A DNA stretch of 64,000 bases. It comes from Accumulibacter sp. GTDB lineage: Bacteria; Pseudomonadota; Gammaproteobacteria; Burkholderiales; Rhodocyclaceae. The first letter of the stretch is position 1. Each line of letters begins with the position of its first letter. Shown here piece after piece: positions 20,372-29,904 of the stretch. The translations under genes were made by a program, and so were the position numbers. The notes under the pieces are model-generated. The model was not told the origin of the DNA. It ran no database searches and saw only the letters and a list, made by a program, of their open reading frames with translations. The DNA lies in contig JAIFKU010000035.1 of assembly GCA_020049495.1 (NCBI GenBank), forward strand, positions 51,350-115,349. Direction: 5' to 3'.

Positions 20372-23300
20372 ACCCGGAACCGGCGCACCCATCAGGTAAC
20401 CGTCTTCAAAGGCCAGTGGCTGGTGCTACCGTTAAAATCGTTCTGACCTATGCGGCTTTCTCCTGTCTCTGGATATTGCTCTCCGACAAGGCCGTGCTCT
20501 GGCTGGTCAGTGATCCGGAGCAAATCGGCCTACTCAGTACCATCAAGGGCTGGCTGTTCGTCGCTGTAACTTCCTTGCTACTCTACGGGCTGATACGTCG
20601 ACTGATTGATCAAGTCCAGGCAGCTTCCTTGCGCGAGATTGAAGCACAGACGGAAAAGTCGCACGCCCTGCGATTGCTGGCCACCATTGCCGACAATTCT
20701 TCAGACGCTATCTTTGCCAAGGACCAGCAGGGGCGCTACCAAATGGTCAATCCGGAAACGGCACGGATCATCGGCAAGCCGGCCGATCAGGTTGTGGGCC
20801 ACGACGACTCGGCGCTGTTCCCGCCACAACAGTACGCGGAAATCCGCGCCAACGACCAGCGCGTGATCAGCGAAAACCACATCGAAACCCATGAGGAAAC
20901 GCTGGCCACCACACAGGGAGAACGTACCTTCCTGACGCTCAAGGGGCCCTTGCGCGACGCTGACGGGCAACTTCTCGGGCTGTTCGGCATCGCCCGCGAC
21001 ATTACCGATCGCAAGGCCAGCGAAGCCAGAATCAGCCGCCTGAGCCAGACCTATGCGGTACTGGGCGAGTGCAATCAGGCCATCGTGCGCTGTGCCAGCC
21101 AGGAAGAACTGTTCCCGCAAATCTGCCGCTTTGCGGTGCAGTTCGGCGGCATGAAGATGGCCTGGGTTGGCCTGGTCGACCCCGAATCCCTGAGTATTCG
21201 ACCGGTGGCCAGTTTCGGCGATGGCCCGGAGGTTTTGCATGACATACGTTCTTCGGCCGATGCACAAAGCCCCTTCGGACAAGGAGCGAGCGGCACCGCG
21301 ATCCGCACCGGCAAGCTCGTCTGCATCCAGGATTACCTGAACGATGCGCGAACGGCGCCGTGGCATGACTGGGCTACGCGTGCCGGGTGTCGCTCCTTGG
21401 CCGCCCTACCGCTGAGCAGAAATGACCAAGCAATCGGAGCACTGATGCTCTATTCCGGTGAACTCAACGCCTTTGACGAGGATGTGCGCAAGTTGCTCGA
21501 CGAAATGTCGTTCGACATCAGTTTCGCGCTCAACGGCTATGCCCGTGATGCGGAGAGCATGGGTGCCAATGCCCAGTTGCGCAAACTTTCTCTGGCTATC
21601 GAGCAAAGCCCGGAAAGCATCGTCATCACCAATGTCGACGCCCGCATCGAATACGTGAACGAGACCTTCGTCCGCGTCACCGGCTTCAGCCGCGACGAAG
21701 CGATCGGCCAGAACCCGAAGATCCTGAACTCGGGCAAGACGCCACCGGCAACCTACGTTGCCATGTGGTCGGCATTGGCACAAGGCCTGCCGTGGAAGGG
21801 CGAATTTCACAACCGCAAGAAGGACGGCAGTGAATACGTCGAGTTTGCCATCATTACCCCCTTGCGTCAGCCCGACGGATCGATCAGCCACTATGTAGCG
21901 GTCAAGGAAGACATCACCGAGAAAAAGCGGCTTGGCGAAGAACTGGATCGTCATCGCTTCCATCTGGAAGAACTGGTGGCACAGCGCACGATGGAGTTGC
22001 TTGGAGCACAGCAGCAGGCCGAGGCCGCCAACCAGGCCAAGAGCTCATTCCTGGCCAACATGAGTCACGAAATCCGTACGCCGATCAATGCCATCATCGG
22101 CCTCACCCACCTGCTGCGGCGCGGCGCGGCGACGCCGGTACAGACCGAGCGGCTGAACAAGATCGACGGTGCCGGCCGGCATCTGCTGTCGATCATCAAC
22201 GACATTCTCGACCTGTCCAAGATCGAGGCCAACCGGCTGCAACTGGAGAACAGCGATTTCCATCTTTCGGCCATACTTGACAGTGTCGGTTCGATCATTA
22301 ACCAGTCGGCACGCGACAAGGGGCTGCACATCAGGCTTGAACACGATGCCGTGCCGTTGTGGCTGAACGGCGATCCGGCACGTTTGCGTCAGGCCCTGCT
22401 CAACTACGCCGGCAACGCCGTCAAGTTCACCGAAAAAGGGGTCATCGTCATTCGCGCCAGTCTACTCGACGAGGTCGAAGGCGAATTACTGGTGCGCTTC
22501 GAAGTCGCGGATACCGGCATCGGTATTGCGCCCGACAAGATGGCCCGGCTGTTCCAGGACTTCGAGCAGGCCGATGCTTCGACCACGCGCAAATATGGGG
22601 GTACCGGCCTCGGGCTGGCCATTACCCGGCGACTGGCGCAACTGATGGGCGGGGAAGCCGGTGCCGAAAGCAGCCCGGGCAAGGGTAGCACTTTCTGGTT
22701 TACCGTCCGCCTGCAACGCGGTCACGGCAGCATGTCCGCCCAACCGGTGAGCGCGCCGGCAGATGCCGAAACGCAATTGCGCCGACTCCACGGCGCGGCC
22801 AGAATTTTGCTCGCCGAGGACAACCCGATCAATCGTGAAGTGGCGCTGGAACTGCTGCATGCCGTGGGCCTGCAGGTCGATGCCGCAGCCGACGGCCGCG
22901 AGGCGGTGGCGAAGGCGAAAGCTCACGCTTACGACTTGATCCTGATGGACATGCAGATGCCCGTCATGGACGGCCTTGAAGCCACCCGCGCCATCCGTGC
23001 GCTGCCGGACCGGGAAACTCTGCCGATCCTGGCGATGACGGCCAACGCCTTCGACGAGGATCGTCTGGCCTGCGAAGAGGCGGGGATGAACGACTTCATC
23101 ACCAAACCGGTAGACCCTGCCACGCTCTACCAGAACCTGTTGTTATGGCTGTCGGCCGCGACGCTGGGGACCACAGCACATGAGTCCGGCAAGGCTGACG
23201 TGGAAGCGGATTACTTTCGCACCGCCAGCGTCCGCGCCAGCCCACCGGACCCGGCAGCAAGGGCTGGCGACGAGACAACGGTCGACGCCGTTCTCGCCGA

Positions 23301-23901
23301 CCTGGGCCGTGTGCCAGGACTGAATGTGGCGCGCGGCCAGGCGGCCTTGCGCTGCAACAGCGAAAAATACCTGAGCCTGCTCGGCCGCTTTGTCGAAGCA
23401 CACGCCGATGACATGACAACGCTGGCGACGAGCCTGGCCGAGGGCGACCAGGTAACGGCGCTGCGCCTGGTGCATACCCTCAAGGGGACCGGAGCCACAC
23501 TCGGCGCCGATCATCTGTCGGCCATGGCGGCAAGTCTGGAAAGCCTGCTCAAGGCGACCCAGTCGGTAGGTATTGGCAGCGACGATATCCGCCCTGAAAT
23601 GGACGCCATCAGCCTCGAACTCGCTGCGCTAGCCGCCGCTTTTCCCCCATCAGTGGCGCTCCCGCAGGCGGACACCATGCCTCCGGATCCGGCCGTTCTG
23701 CGAGCCGTGCTTGAGCAGCTCGGCATGCTTCTGGAAAAAAGCGATGCCACCGCCATCGCCCTGTTCGAAAAGCACGAGTCATTGCTGCGTGCTTCTCTGG
23801 GTGCTCCATGCCAGAATCTAGCGCGACAGATCAGGGGCTTCGACTTTGAAACCGCATGCACGACGCTGCGCGACCTGCGCGAGTGGATCGGAATACGCTG
23901 A
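20368..23901 (+). CDS. Hybrid sensor histidine kinase (TM, PAS, GAF-like, PAS, HisKA/HATPase, REC, Hpt)
   Basis: [17 protein letters not shown]-box, [34 protein letters not shown], Hpt [14 protein letters not shown]; 4-nt overlap with the preceding gene. Confidence 0.95.
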   Translation: MNPEPAHPSGNRLQRPVAGATVKIVLTYAAFSCLWILLSDKAVLWLVSDPEQIGLLSTIKGWLFVAVTSLLLYGLIRRLIDQVQAASLREIEAQTEKSHALRLLATIADNSSDAIFAKDQQGRYQMVNPETARIIGKPADQVVGHDDSALFPPQQYAEIRANDQRVISENHIETHEETLATTQGERTFLTLKGPLRDADGQLLGLFGIARDITDRKASEARISRLSQTYAVLGECNQAIVRCASQEELFPQICRFAVQFGGMKMAWVGLVDPESLSIRPVASFGDGPEVLHDIRSSADAQSPFGQGASGTAIRTGKLVCIQDYLNDARTAPWHDWATRAGCRSLAALPLSRNDQAIGALMLYSGELNAFDEDVRKLLDEMSFDISFALNGYARDAESMGANAQLRKLSLAIEQSPESIVITNVDARIEYVNETFVRVTGFSRDEAIGQNPKILNSGKTPPATYVAMWSALAQGLPWKGEFHNRKKDGSEYVEFAIITPLRQPDGSISHYVAVKEDITEKKRLGEELDRHRFHLEELVAQRTMELLGAQQQAEAANQAKSSFLANMSHEIRTPINAIIGLTHLLRRGAATPVQTERLNKIDGAGRHLLSIINDILDLSKIEANRLQLENSDFHLSAILDSVGSIINQSARDKGLHIRLEHDAVPLWLNGDPARLRQALLNYAGNAVKFTEKGVIVIRASLLDEVEGELLVRFEVADTGIGIAPDKMARLFQDFEQADASTTRKYGGTGLGLAITRRLAQLMGGEAGAESSPGKGSTFWFTVRLQRGHGSMSAQPVSAPADAETQLRRLHGAARILLAEDNPINREVALELLHAVGLQVDAAADGREAVAKAKAHAYDLILMDMQMPVMDGLEATRAIRALPDRETLPILAMTANAFDEDRLACEEAGMNDFITKPVDPATLYQNLLLWLSAATLGTTAHESGKADVEADYFRTASVRASPPDPAARAGDETTVDAVLADLGRVPGLNVARGQAALRCNSEKYLSLLGRFVEAHADDMTTLATSLAEGDQVTALRLVHTLKGTGATLGADHLSAMAASLESLLKATQSVGIGSDDIRPEMDAISLELAALAAAFPPSVALPQADTMPPDPAVLRAVLEQLGMLLEKSDATAIALFEKHESLLRASLGAPCQNLARQIRGFDFETACTTLRDLREWIGIR

Positions 23902-23964
23902 AGATGCAGCTGTCCGACCCGGTTCTCTATCCATCCTTGCTCTTGCCGACTCATTCAGCAGCGC

Positions 23965-24027
23965 TGTAGGTCGGGCTTCAGCCCGACAGGCCAGATCAGC
24001 AGCGTCGGCCTGAAGGCCGACCCACAA
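23965..24027. repeat. REP-like double palindrome between convergent genes
   Basis: GTAGGTCGGGCTTCAGCCCGAC ... GTCGGCCTGAAGGCCGACCCAC. Confidence 0.75.
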
Positions 24028-24037
24028 GGCGGCTTGG

Positions 24038-24817
24038 TCAGCGCGGAATGAAGCTGATTCGGCCTTCGCTTTCGAGCGCTTGCAAGGGGTACTGATAGAG
24101 CGCGGAAAGCCGGTCTACGGTCAGCATTTCACGGGTCGGCCCGGTTTCGCTGCGGCCGTCACCGTGGATCAGCAAGGCCCGGTCGCAGAAGCGCCAGGCC
24201 AGCGCGGGTTCGTGCAGGACCATGGCCACTGCGGCACGGCAATCGCGCGCCGCCGTGGCAAAGAGTTCAAGCATGGCAATCTGGTGTTTCAGATCGAGGT
24301 GGGCAATCGGCTCGTCGAGCAAGAACAGGCGCGGCGCTTGCGCCAGCAGCGTGGCAATGGCCAGGCGCTGCCGTTCGCCGCCGGAGAGCGTCTGGATGTC
24401 GCGCTGTTCGAAGGCGGCGAGATCGACAGCGGCCAGCGCTGCACGAACGATTTTCGCGTCCTTGTCGCTCTCCCAGCCCCAGCGCTCAAGGTGCGGATGG
24501 CGGCCGACCAGCGCCGTTTCGAGTACGGTCGAGGCGAAGGCGTCGCCGCGCACCTGCGGCAGCCAGCCGCGGATCAGTGCGCTCTGGCGTGCACCCAGTT
24601 GCGTGTAGCTGGAACCGTCAATGCGCACCTCCCCGGACTGCGGTGCGCGCAGCCCGGCAAGAACCGAAAGCAGGGTTGATTTTCCGGCCCCGTTGCGCCC
24701 GAGAATGGCCAGCCGTTCGCCCGGCTGCAGCGTCAGGTCGAGGTCGCGACAGAAGGTCTTGCCGCCGATGCCGACACTCAGTTTGCGCGCTTCGAGCAAA
24801 GGAATATCGCCGCTCAT
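24038..24817 (-). CDS. btuD: ABC transporter ATP-binding protein, cobalamin/Fe3+-siderophore type
   Basis: Walker A GRNGAGKSTLL, signature LSGGERQR, Walker B LFLLDEP; in the B12-riboswitch cluster. Confidence 0.87.
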   Translation of the reverse strand: MSGDIPLLEARKLSVGIGGKTFCRDLDLTLQPGERLAILGRNGAGKSTLLSVLAGLRAPQSGEVRIDGSSYTQLGARQSALIRGWLPQVRGDAFASTVLETALVGRHPHLERWGWESDKDAKIVRAALAAVDLAAFEQRDIQTLSGGERQRLAIATLLAQAPRLFLLDEPIAHLDLKHQIAMLELFATAARDCRAAVAMVLHEPALAWRFCDRALLIHGDGRSETGPTREMLTVDRLSALYQYPLQALESEGRISFIPR

Positions 24818-24818
24818 G

Positions 24819-25808
24819 TCAGCGCCTCGTCTGCGGATCACGGGTGAGCAGGAAGAGGAAAACCGGGACACCGATCAGCGCGGTCAGGACACCGACCGGG
24901 AGCTGTTGCGGGGCCAGGACACTGCGCGCCAGCGTGTCGGCGACAAGCAGCAGGCTGCCGCCGGCGAGTACCGATGCCGGCAACAGCAGGCGCTGATCGT
25001 TGCCCACGGCCAGACGTACCAGATGCGGGACGATCAGCCCGATGAAACCGATCGAACCGGCTTGCGTTACGGCGGCGGCGGTGGCCAGCGAGGCGACGAT
25101 GTAAACGCCCAGACGCAGACGGCTGACCTGCACGCCGAGGGTCTGCGCCATATCGGCGCCGCGCGCGAGCAGATTCAACTCGCGGGCAAAAGGCAGGGAG
25201 ACGAGCAGGACGGCAGCCAGGACACCGAGTACCAGTTCCGGATCATTGGCTTGAGAAAGGTCGCCCATCAGCCAGAACAGCATGCCGCGCAGTTTTTCGT
25301 CAGGGGAAATGGAAAGCATCAGCGCCACGGCAGCGCCGCAGCCGGCGGCGACGATCACCCCGGTCAGCAGCAGGCGGGTCTGCGTCCAGCTACCATCGCC
25401 ATGCGCCAGGCCGAAGACAACGAGCATGGCGCCGAGCGCACCGAGAAAGGCCGCGCTATTGATGCCGGCGATCCCGAAACCGAGCAGCAAGGCCAGAATC
25501 GCACCCACCCCAGCGCCCCCGGAGATGCCCAGAACATAGGGGTCGGCGAGCGGGTTGCGCAACAGAACCTGAAGCAGTGCACCGGCCAGCGCCAGCAGCC
25601 CGCCGCAGGCAAAACCGGCCATGGCGCGCGGCAGGCGCAGGCTGCGCACCACCTCGGCCGATACGCTGTCCGGGCAACTGAACAGCGTGGAAAACACTTC
25701 ACTGATCGGGATCGCGATGCTGCCCACCATCAGCGCCAGCGCCAGGCTCAGCAGCGCCAGCCCGGCCAGGGCAGCGAGGATGAACAGGGCGCGGCGACGG
25801 GTGGGCAT
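24819..25808 (-). CDS. btuC: FecCD/BtuC-type ABC transporter permease
   Basis: LRLPRAMAGFACGGLLALAGALLQVLLRNPLADPYVLGISGGAGVGA; GSIGFIGLIVPHLVRLAVG. Confidence 0.92.
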   Translation of the reverse strand: MPTRRRALFILAALAGLALLSLALALMVGSIAIPISEVFSTLFSCPDSVSAEVVRSLRLPRAMAGFACGGLLALAGALLQVLLRNPLADPYVLGISGGAGVGAILALLLGFGIAGINSAAFLGALGAMLVVFGLAHGDGSWTQTRLLLTGVIVAAGCGAAVALMLSISPDEKLRGMLFWLMGDLSQANDPELVLGVLAAVLLVSLPFARELNLLARGADMAQTLGVQVSRLRLGVYIVASLATAAAVTQAGSIGFIGLIVPHLVRLAVGNDQRLLLPASVLAGGSLLLVADTLARSVLAPQQLPVGVLTALIGVPVFLFLLTRDPQTRR

Positions 25809-25810
25809 GG

Positions 25811-27823
25811 TCAGCGGAACTGGTAGTCAAACGTGACCATCACGGTGCGCGAGCGGTCAGGATAGACGTTGTAGCTTGTCGGGCTGGTTGGACTGTTGAC
25901 CAGGGCATACGAGTAATACTTCTTGTCGAACAGGTTGTTCACCGCCAAAGCCAGAGTGGCATCGCCGATGCGGTGGCTGTACTTGGTGTCGACGGTCGCG
26001 TAGGAGGGCATCTTCGAAAATCGATTGGCCGGATCATTATCGTAGTGCTGGCTGCCGACATAATTCACCCCGGCGTGGAGCTGGTCACGCTGGGTAATGT
26101 ACCAGTTGGCCAGCAGGCTGGCGCGGTGGCGCGGAACGACCGGAACGCTCTTGCCGGTCACGTCAATCCCGTTGTAAACCCCGGAGCGGAATGAGGCGTT
26201 GGTCAGAGTATAGCGTCCGCTGAGTGACAGGTTCGACAGGGGATCCCATCGTCCGGCCAGTTCGACGCCTTCACGTCGTGTCGGCGTCATGTTGATGTTC
26301 GATCCGAAAGCGCCGGCCAGCCGGTTGAAATACAACTCGTTTTCGAGATCGCTGCGGAACACGACCACGCTTGCCGTCGTGGCGCTGCTGGTCCACGCCA
26401 GCCCCAGCTCGTGATCGCGCGAGGTCTGTGGCTTGAGTAGAGTGCAGGGCGCCGTGTAGCAACGGTTTTCGTCGATATTGGCGATGCGGTAGCTGGTTCC
26501 GGAGCGGACATGCACGGCCAGACCTCTGATCAGGTTTTGTTTCAAACCCAGAGACCAGGCCTGCAGTCGCCTATGGTCGGTTTGGTTCACGGGGGCCATG
26601 GACAGTGCATAAGGCACCTCACGACGAATGTCGAGCGCTTCGCTGCGGGCACCAAGTGAGAGCAATGTCGATGAGCTGACTTGAAGGCTATCCTGAATGT
26701 ACCAACCCTCGGTCTTCTGACTTCCGGTTTCCAGAGAGGGGCCGGCAAAGCCAAAGCCGAAGTCGTCGTATTTCTTGCTCTTGAAATCCCAATTGCGCAG
26801 GTCGTAGCCTGTAATCAGTTCGTTCGCCAGACCGGCGAGTTTGGCGTTCCATTTGATCCGCGGCGAGAACTCGTCGGTCGTTACGCGGCGATTATCGGCA
26901 GAGATACTGGCAAAGGCCAGATCATTGCTGAAGAACTCGGTAATGCGATCCCGCCGGGCAAGATTGGCGGCGAATTCGAGATCACCTATCCGGTGCGTGA
27001 GCGACAGGCCCGCATGCCACAGGTCGGTATAGGCGTAATCATTCGGCGTACTGGTGCCGTTGGGGTCGCTGCGCCACTGTAACTCGGTACGTGCTCCGGG
27101 AAGGCGGGAACGGTTGCTTTCGCTACCGAAATTGAGCGCCAGACGGGTGTCGTTCTGCACCTGGTAGGCAAGCGTACCACTGACATTCTGTTGGTCGACA
27201 TGGTTGTTCTTGCGTTCGTTATCCGTGTGGTAATCCTGAACGTTGAGCACAAGGCTGGCCTGCTCACCACCGATATTTGCCGAGCCACGCAAGTCACGCT
27301 TTGCCAGGCTGCCGCCAGTGGCGTACAGGCTGGCCCCACGGCTATTGAGTCGGCCTTGCCGGGTAATGATATTGATGACCCCGGCAGTGGCATTGCTGCC
27401 ATACAGCACGGCGCCTCCCGAGAGAATCTCGATCTTCTCGATAGCCCCAAGCGAAATCCCCGAGAGGCGTGCGGCAGCGAGTTCGTTTTCGCTGACGCGG
27501 ACGCCATCGACCAGGACCAGCGTGTTCTGATCGCCGGTGACGCCGAAACCCCGTAAATCAAGACCGGGATTCGATCCGCCAAACAGATCCTGGCGGATGT
27601 GCACGCCGCCAAGCTTATTTAGCACCTCGGCCACATTGGTGGCGCCGGACTCGCTGATTTCGTCAGCCGTGATGATGCGGGCGCCGACAGGCGCGGCGAA
27701 TTGCGAATCCGGGAAGCGCGAAGCGCTTACTACGATGGCTTCGCTATCCTTGTCGGCAGCGTAAATGGGTAATGCGGCGACGAGCGCGAGCGCGCCTGCG
27801 GCCAATGAACAACGTGGATGCAT
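25811..27823 (-). CDS. btuB: TonB-dependent receptor, BtuB-type
   Basis: Signal peptide, TonB-box-like EAIVVSASR, plug domain, C-terminal aromatic ending VTFDYQFR; directly downstream of the cobalamin riboswitch. Confidence 0.88.
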   Translation of the reverse strand: MHPRCSLAAGALALVAALPIYAADKDSEAIVVSASRFPDSQFAAPVGARIITADEISESGATNVAEVLNKLGGVHIRQDLFGGSNPGLDLRGFGVTGDQNTLVLVDGVRVSENELAAARLSGISLGAIEKIEILSGGAVLYGSNATAGVINIITRQGRLNSRGASLYATGGSLAKRDLRGSANIGGEQASLVLNVQDYHTDNERKNNHVDQQNVSGTLAYQVQNDTRLALNFGSESNRSRLPGARTELQWRSDPNGTSTPNDYAYTDLWHAGLSLTHRIGDLEFAANLARRDRITEFFSNDLAFASISADNRRVTTDEFSPRIKWNAKLAGLANELITGYDLRNWDFKSKKYDDFGFGFAGPSLETGSQKTEGWYIQDSLQVSSSTLLSLGARSEALDIRREVPYALSMAPVNQTDHRRLQAWSLGLKQNLIRGLAVHVRSGTSYRIANIDENRCYTAPCTLLKPQTSRDHELGLAWTSSATTASVVVFRSDLENELYFNRLAGAFGSNINMTPTRREGVELAGRWDPLSNLSLSGRYTLTNASFRSGVYNGIDVTGKSVPVVPRHRASLLANWYITQRDQLHAGVNYVGSQHYDNDPANRFSKMPSYATVDTKYSHRIGDATLALAVNNLFDKKYYSYALVNSPTSPTSYNVYPDRSRTVMVTFDYQFR

Positions 27824-27974
27824 GTCAGATTTCTCCCTAGCGCCGGCAAGCGTCCCCGCAAGCCGGCAAACAAAAATCGGAACTGTCCGAGGGGGAAAAC
27901 TGACGAGATGAGCACGCGTTGGTGAGCTGAGCATTCCGTGTCCGCCTCCCCGCGGCACTTCCGTCTAATTTGTG

Positions 27975-28170
27975 CGAAGGCCGGTATCCGGGCTCACGAG
28001 TCTTGATGTGTCGCCTTCCCAGGCATTTCGCCCAGTGGCATACCGACACACCCTCACTCGCTTACCGTTGCGGGGGCAGCACAGGCATGGTGTCTTTCGA
28101 CACGCACCTGTTTCCCGTTTAACCGCGGCAGCGTTTTATGGAAACACTGCGGTGCGGCACCTTGCACGTT
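27975..28170 (-). ncRNA. Cobalamin (B12/AdoCbl) riboswitch upstream of btuB
   Basis: On the minus strand: GGTGCCGCACCG...GGGAAACAGGTG...GCCCCCGCAACGGTAAGCGAGTGAGG...GGTATGCCACTGGGCGAAATGCCTGGGAAGG...CCCGGATACCGGCC; B12-box GCCACTG present. Confidence 0.93.
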
Positions 28171-28203
28171 TATTTCCGCTCATGTCCAGCAGCGGAAAGG
28201 GGG

Positions 28204-28209
28204 ATTATA
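28204..28209 (-). promoter_or_regulatory. Putative -10 box for the riboswitch/btuB transcript
   Basis: TATAAT on the minus strand just upstream of the riboswitch; -35 is weak. Confidence 0.4.
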
Positions 28210-28283
28210 GCCAAAACCGCTTTGCAGCACAGCCCGTAACGGGTTTTGTGAAATAAATTACATTTAAAACCAACGCTTAGCCC

Positions 28284-28313
28284 TTGACTCGACTTGGTTT
28301 TTGAAACTATAGT
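28284..28313 (+). promoter_or_regulatory. Putative sigma70 promoter of the coiled-coil/zapA operon
   Basis: TTGACT - 18 nt - TATAGT, ending 7 nt before the ATG at 28321. Confidence 0.5.
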
Positions 28314-28320
28314 CCGAGAC

Positions 28321-28527
28321 ATGGTTAACGAACTCAATGCGCTTGAGAGCAAAATCGTCCAGGTGGCGTCGCTTTGCCGCACGCTGCGCGCCGAGAATGC
28401 CCAACTCAGACAGCAACTTGCCAGCGCCGAGGGCGACCGGAAAAACCTCGCAGCGCGGATGGCGTCGGCACGGGGCCGGCTTGAGCAACTCGCCGAGCAA
28501 TTACCGGCAGCCAAAGCCACCATTTGA
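28321..28527 (+). CDS. Small coiled-coil protein encoded upstream of zapA
   Basis: MVNELNALESKIVQVASLCRTLRAENAQLRQQLASAEGDRKNLAARM: heptad-rich, conserved position before zapA. Confidence 0.75.
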   Translation: MVNELNALESKIVQVASLCRTLRAENAQLRQQLASAEGDRKNLAARMASARGRLEQLAEQLPAAKATI

Positions 28528-28535
28528 ATTCTGCC

Positions 28536-28880
28536 ATGCCCAACGAAACCCACTATCTCGACATCACGCTGCTCGGCAAGGAATACCGCGTGGCCTGCCC
28601 GCCGGAAGAGCGCGATGCGCTGCTGGCCGCCGTAGCCTATGTCGACGAAAAAATGCACGATATTGCCGAAAAAACCAAGAGCAACATCTCCGAACGCATC
28701 GCCGTCATGGCAGCGCTGAACATCGCACACGAACACCTTGCACAGAAACATCAGACCAGTGAAACGCAACTGACCAACGGGTCGGAAACAGGGCTGGACT
28801 TCAGTGCCGTTAGGCGTAGAATTTCCGACATGGAGGCAAGACTTGAAGCGGTGCTGGCACCGCAGGAAAAGTTGATCTGA
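28536..28880 (+). CDS. zapA: Cell division protein ZapA
   Basis: LDITLLGKEYRVACPPEERDALLAAVAYVDEKMHDIAE...ERIAVMAALNIAHE. Confidence 0.93.
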   Translation: MPNETHYLDITLLGKEYRVACPPEERDALLAAVAYVDEKMHDIAEKTKSNISERIAVMAALNIAHEHLAQKHQTSETQLTNGSETGLDFSAVRRRISDMEARLEAVLAPQEKLI

Positions 28881-28892
28881 GCCTTCGACAGT

Positions 28893-29073
28893 TGTTCCCT
28901 GCGGTGTTTGTCAAGGCCATATATTCCTTGAACCAATGCTAATTGGCGTCGGTCACGAACCATCGAAGCTGCTGTTGTGCTAGCCCCATCTGTCGGGCGT
29001 GCCTGATGCGGAAGGAAAGTGACCCAACTGAACTCCGGTTCAGGATGCCGGCCTAACGGCATTCGCGGGGACA
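28893..29073 (+). ncRNA. ssrS: 6S RNA
   Basis: Position immediately downstream of zapA; closing stem TCCCTGCG/CGCGGGGA and GGCC/GGCC pairing; about 180 nt. Confidence 0.85.
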
Positions 29074-29078
29074 TTATT

Positions 29079-29112
29079 CAACAGCGTGGAGCTTGTCTCC
29101 GCGCTGTTTTTT
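29079..29112 (+). terminator. Rho-independent terminator after 6S RNA
   Basis: AACAGCGTGGAGCTTGTCTCCGCGCTGTTTTTTTG hairpin plus T-run. Confidence 0.85.
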
Positions 29113-29142
29113 TGTGCCGACCATTCGCCCGAAAGACTCTGA

Positions 29143-29721
29143 TTGATGGAAGCATTTCTCGTCTCCACGGGCATCGTGGCGCTGGCCGAAATTGGCGACA
29201 AGACGCAACTGCTGGCTTTTATCCTGGCCGCAAAATTCCGTAAGCCGTGGCCCATCGTGCTCGGCATTCTGCTGGCGACCTTGGCCAACCACACTTTTGC
29301 CGGCGTGCTCGGTTCCTGGATAACGACGCTGATCGGTCCGGAAATGCTGCGCTGGGTGCTTGGCGTTTCGTTCATCGCCATGGCGCTGTGGACGCTGATT
29401 CCCGACAAGTTCGACGAAAAGGACGCCAGGCTGGCGCGCTTCGGCGTGTTCGGCACGACGCTGATCGCCTTCTTCCTGGCCGAGATGGGCGACAAGACGC
29501 AGGTCGCCACCGTCGCCCTGGCAGCGCAATATCAGGCGGTGGTGCAGGTCGTGGCCGGAACCACCTTCGGCATGATGATCGCCAACGTGCCGGCGGTCAT
29601 CCTCGGCGACCGCATAGCCGAGCGCATGCCGGTGCGCACCGTGCATGGCGTCGCTGCCGCCATCTTTGCGCTGCTCGGTGTGGCGACCTTGCTCGGTGCC
29701 GGCGAACGATTCGGTTTCTAG
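29143..29721 (+). CDS. TMEM165/GDT1 (UPF0016) family protein, putative Mn2+ exporter
   Basis: Two E-x-G-D-K-[TS] motifs: EIGDKTQLLAFILAAKF and EMGDKTQVATVALAAQY. Confidence 0.93.
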   Translation: MMEAFLVSTGIVALAEIGDKTQLLAFILAAKFRKPWPIVLGILLATLANHTFAGVLGSWITTLIGPEMLRWVLGVSFIAMALWTLIPDKFDEKDARLARFGVFGTTLIAFFLAEMGDKTQVATVALAAQYQAVVQVVAGTTFGMMIANVPAVILGDRIAERMPVRTVHGVAAAIFALLGVATLLGAGERFGF

Positions 29722-29807
29722 ACGGGGAACTTGTCACGGCATCACGTGCCCTAATGGGCATGGATGAGGCCCCACCCCACATTATGAAAGACGAAGGCTT
29801 GCCCGTT

Positions 29808-29849
29808 ACCCTCACCCCCGACCCCTCTCCCAAAGGGCGAGGGGTGATT
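29808..29849. repeat. Short palindromic CCCTCACCCCC...CCTCTCCC/GGGCGAGGGG repeat
   Basis: CCCTCACCCCCGACCCCTCTCCCAAAGGGCGAGGGGTG imperfect inverted repeat of a type common in proteobacterial intergenic regions. Confidence 0.6.
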
Positions 29850-29904
29850 CGAGAGTCGCGCGACCTTCACGTTAAAGTGACTTCCTTCTGCGCCGAGAAT
29901 TCCC

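Noticed and set aside
27972-28256. 94-aa ORF (+) upstream of the zapA region
   Set aside because: It lies across the cobalamin riboswitch on the opposite strand and has no recognisable protein features.
29074-29142. Possible yybP-ykoY (Mn2+) riboswitch upstream of the GDT1-family gene
   Set aside because: Only a terminator hairpin and T-run are visible; conserved riboswitch core sequences were not recognisable.
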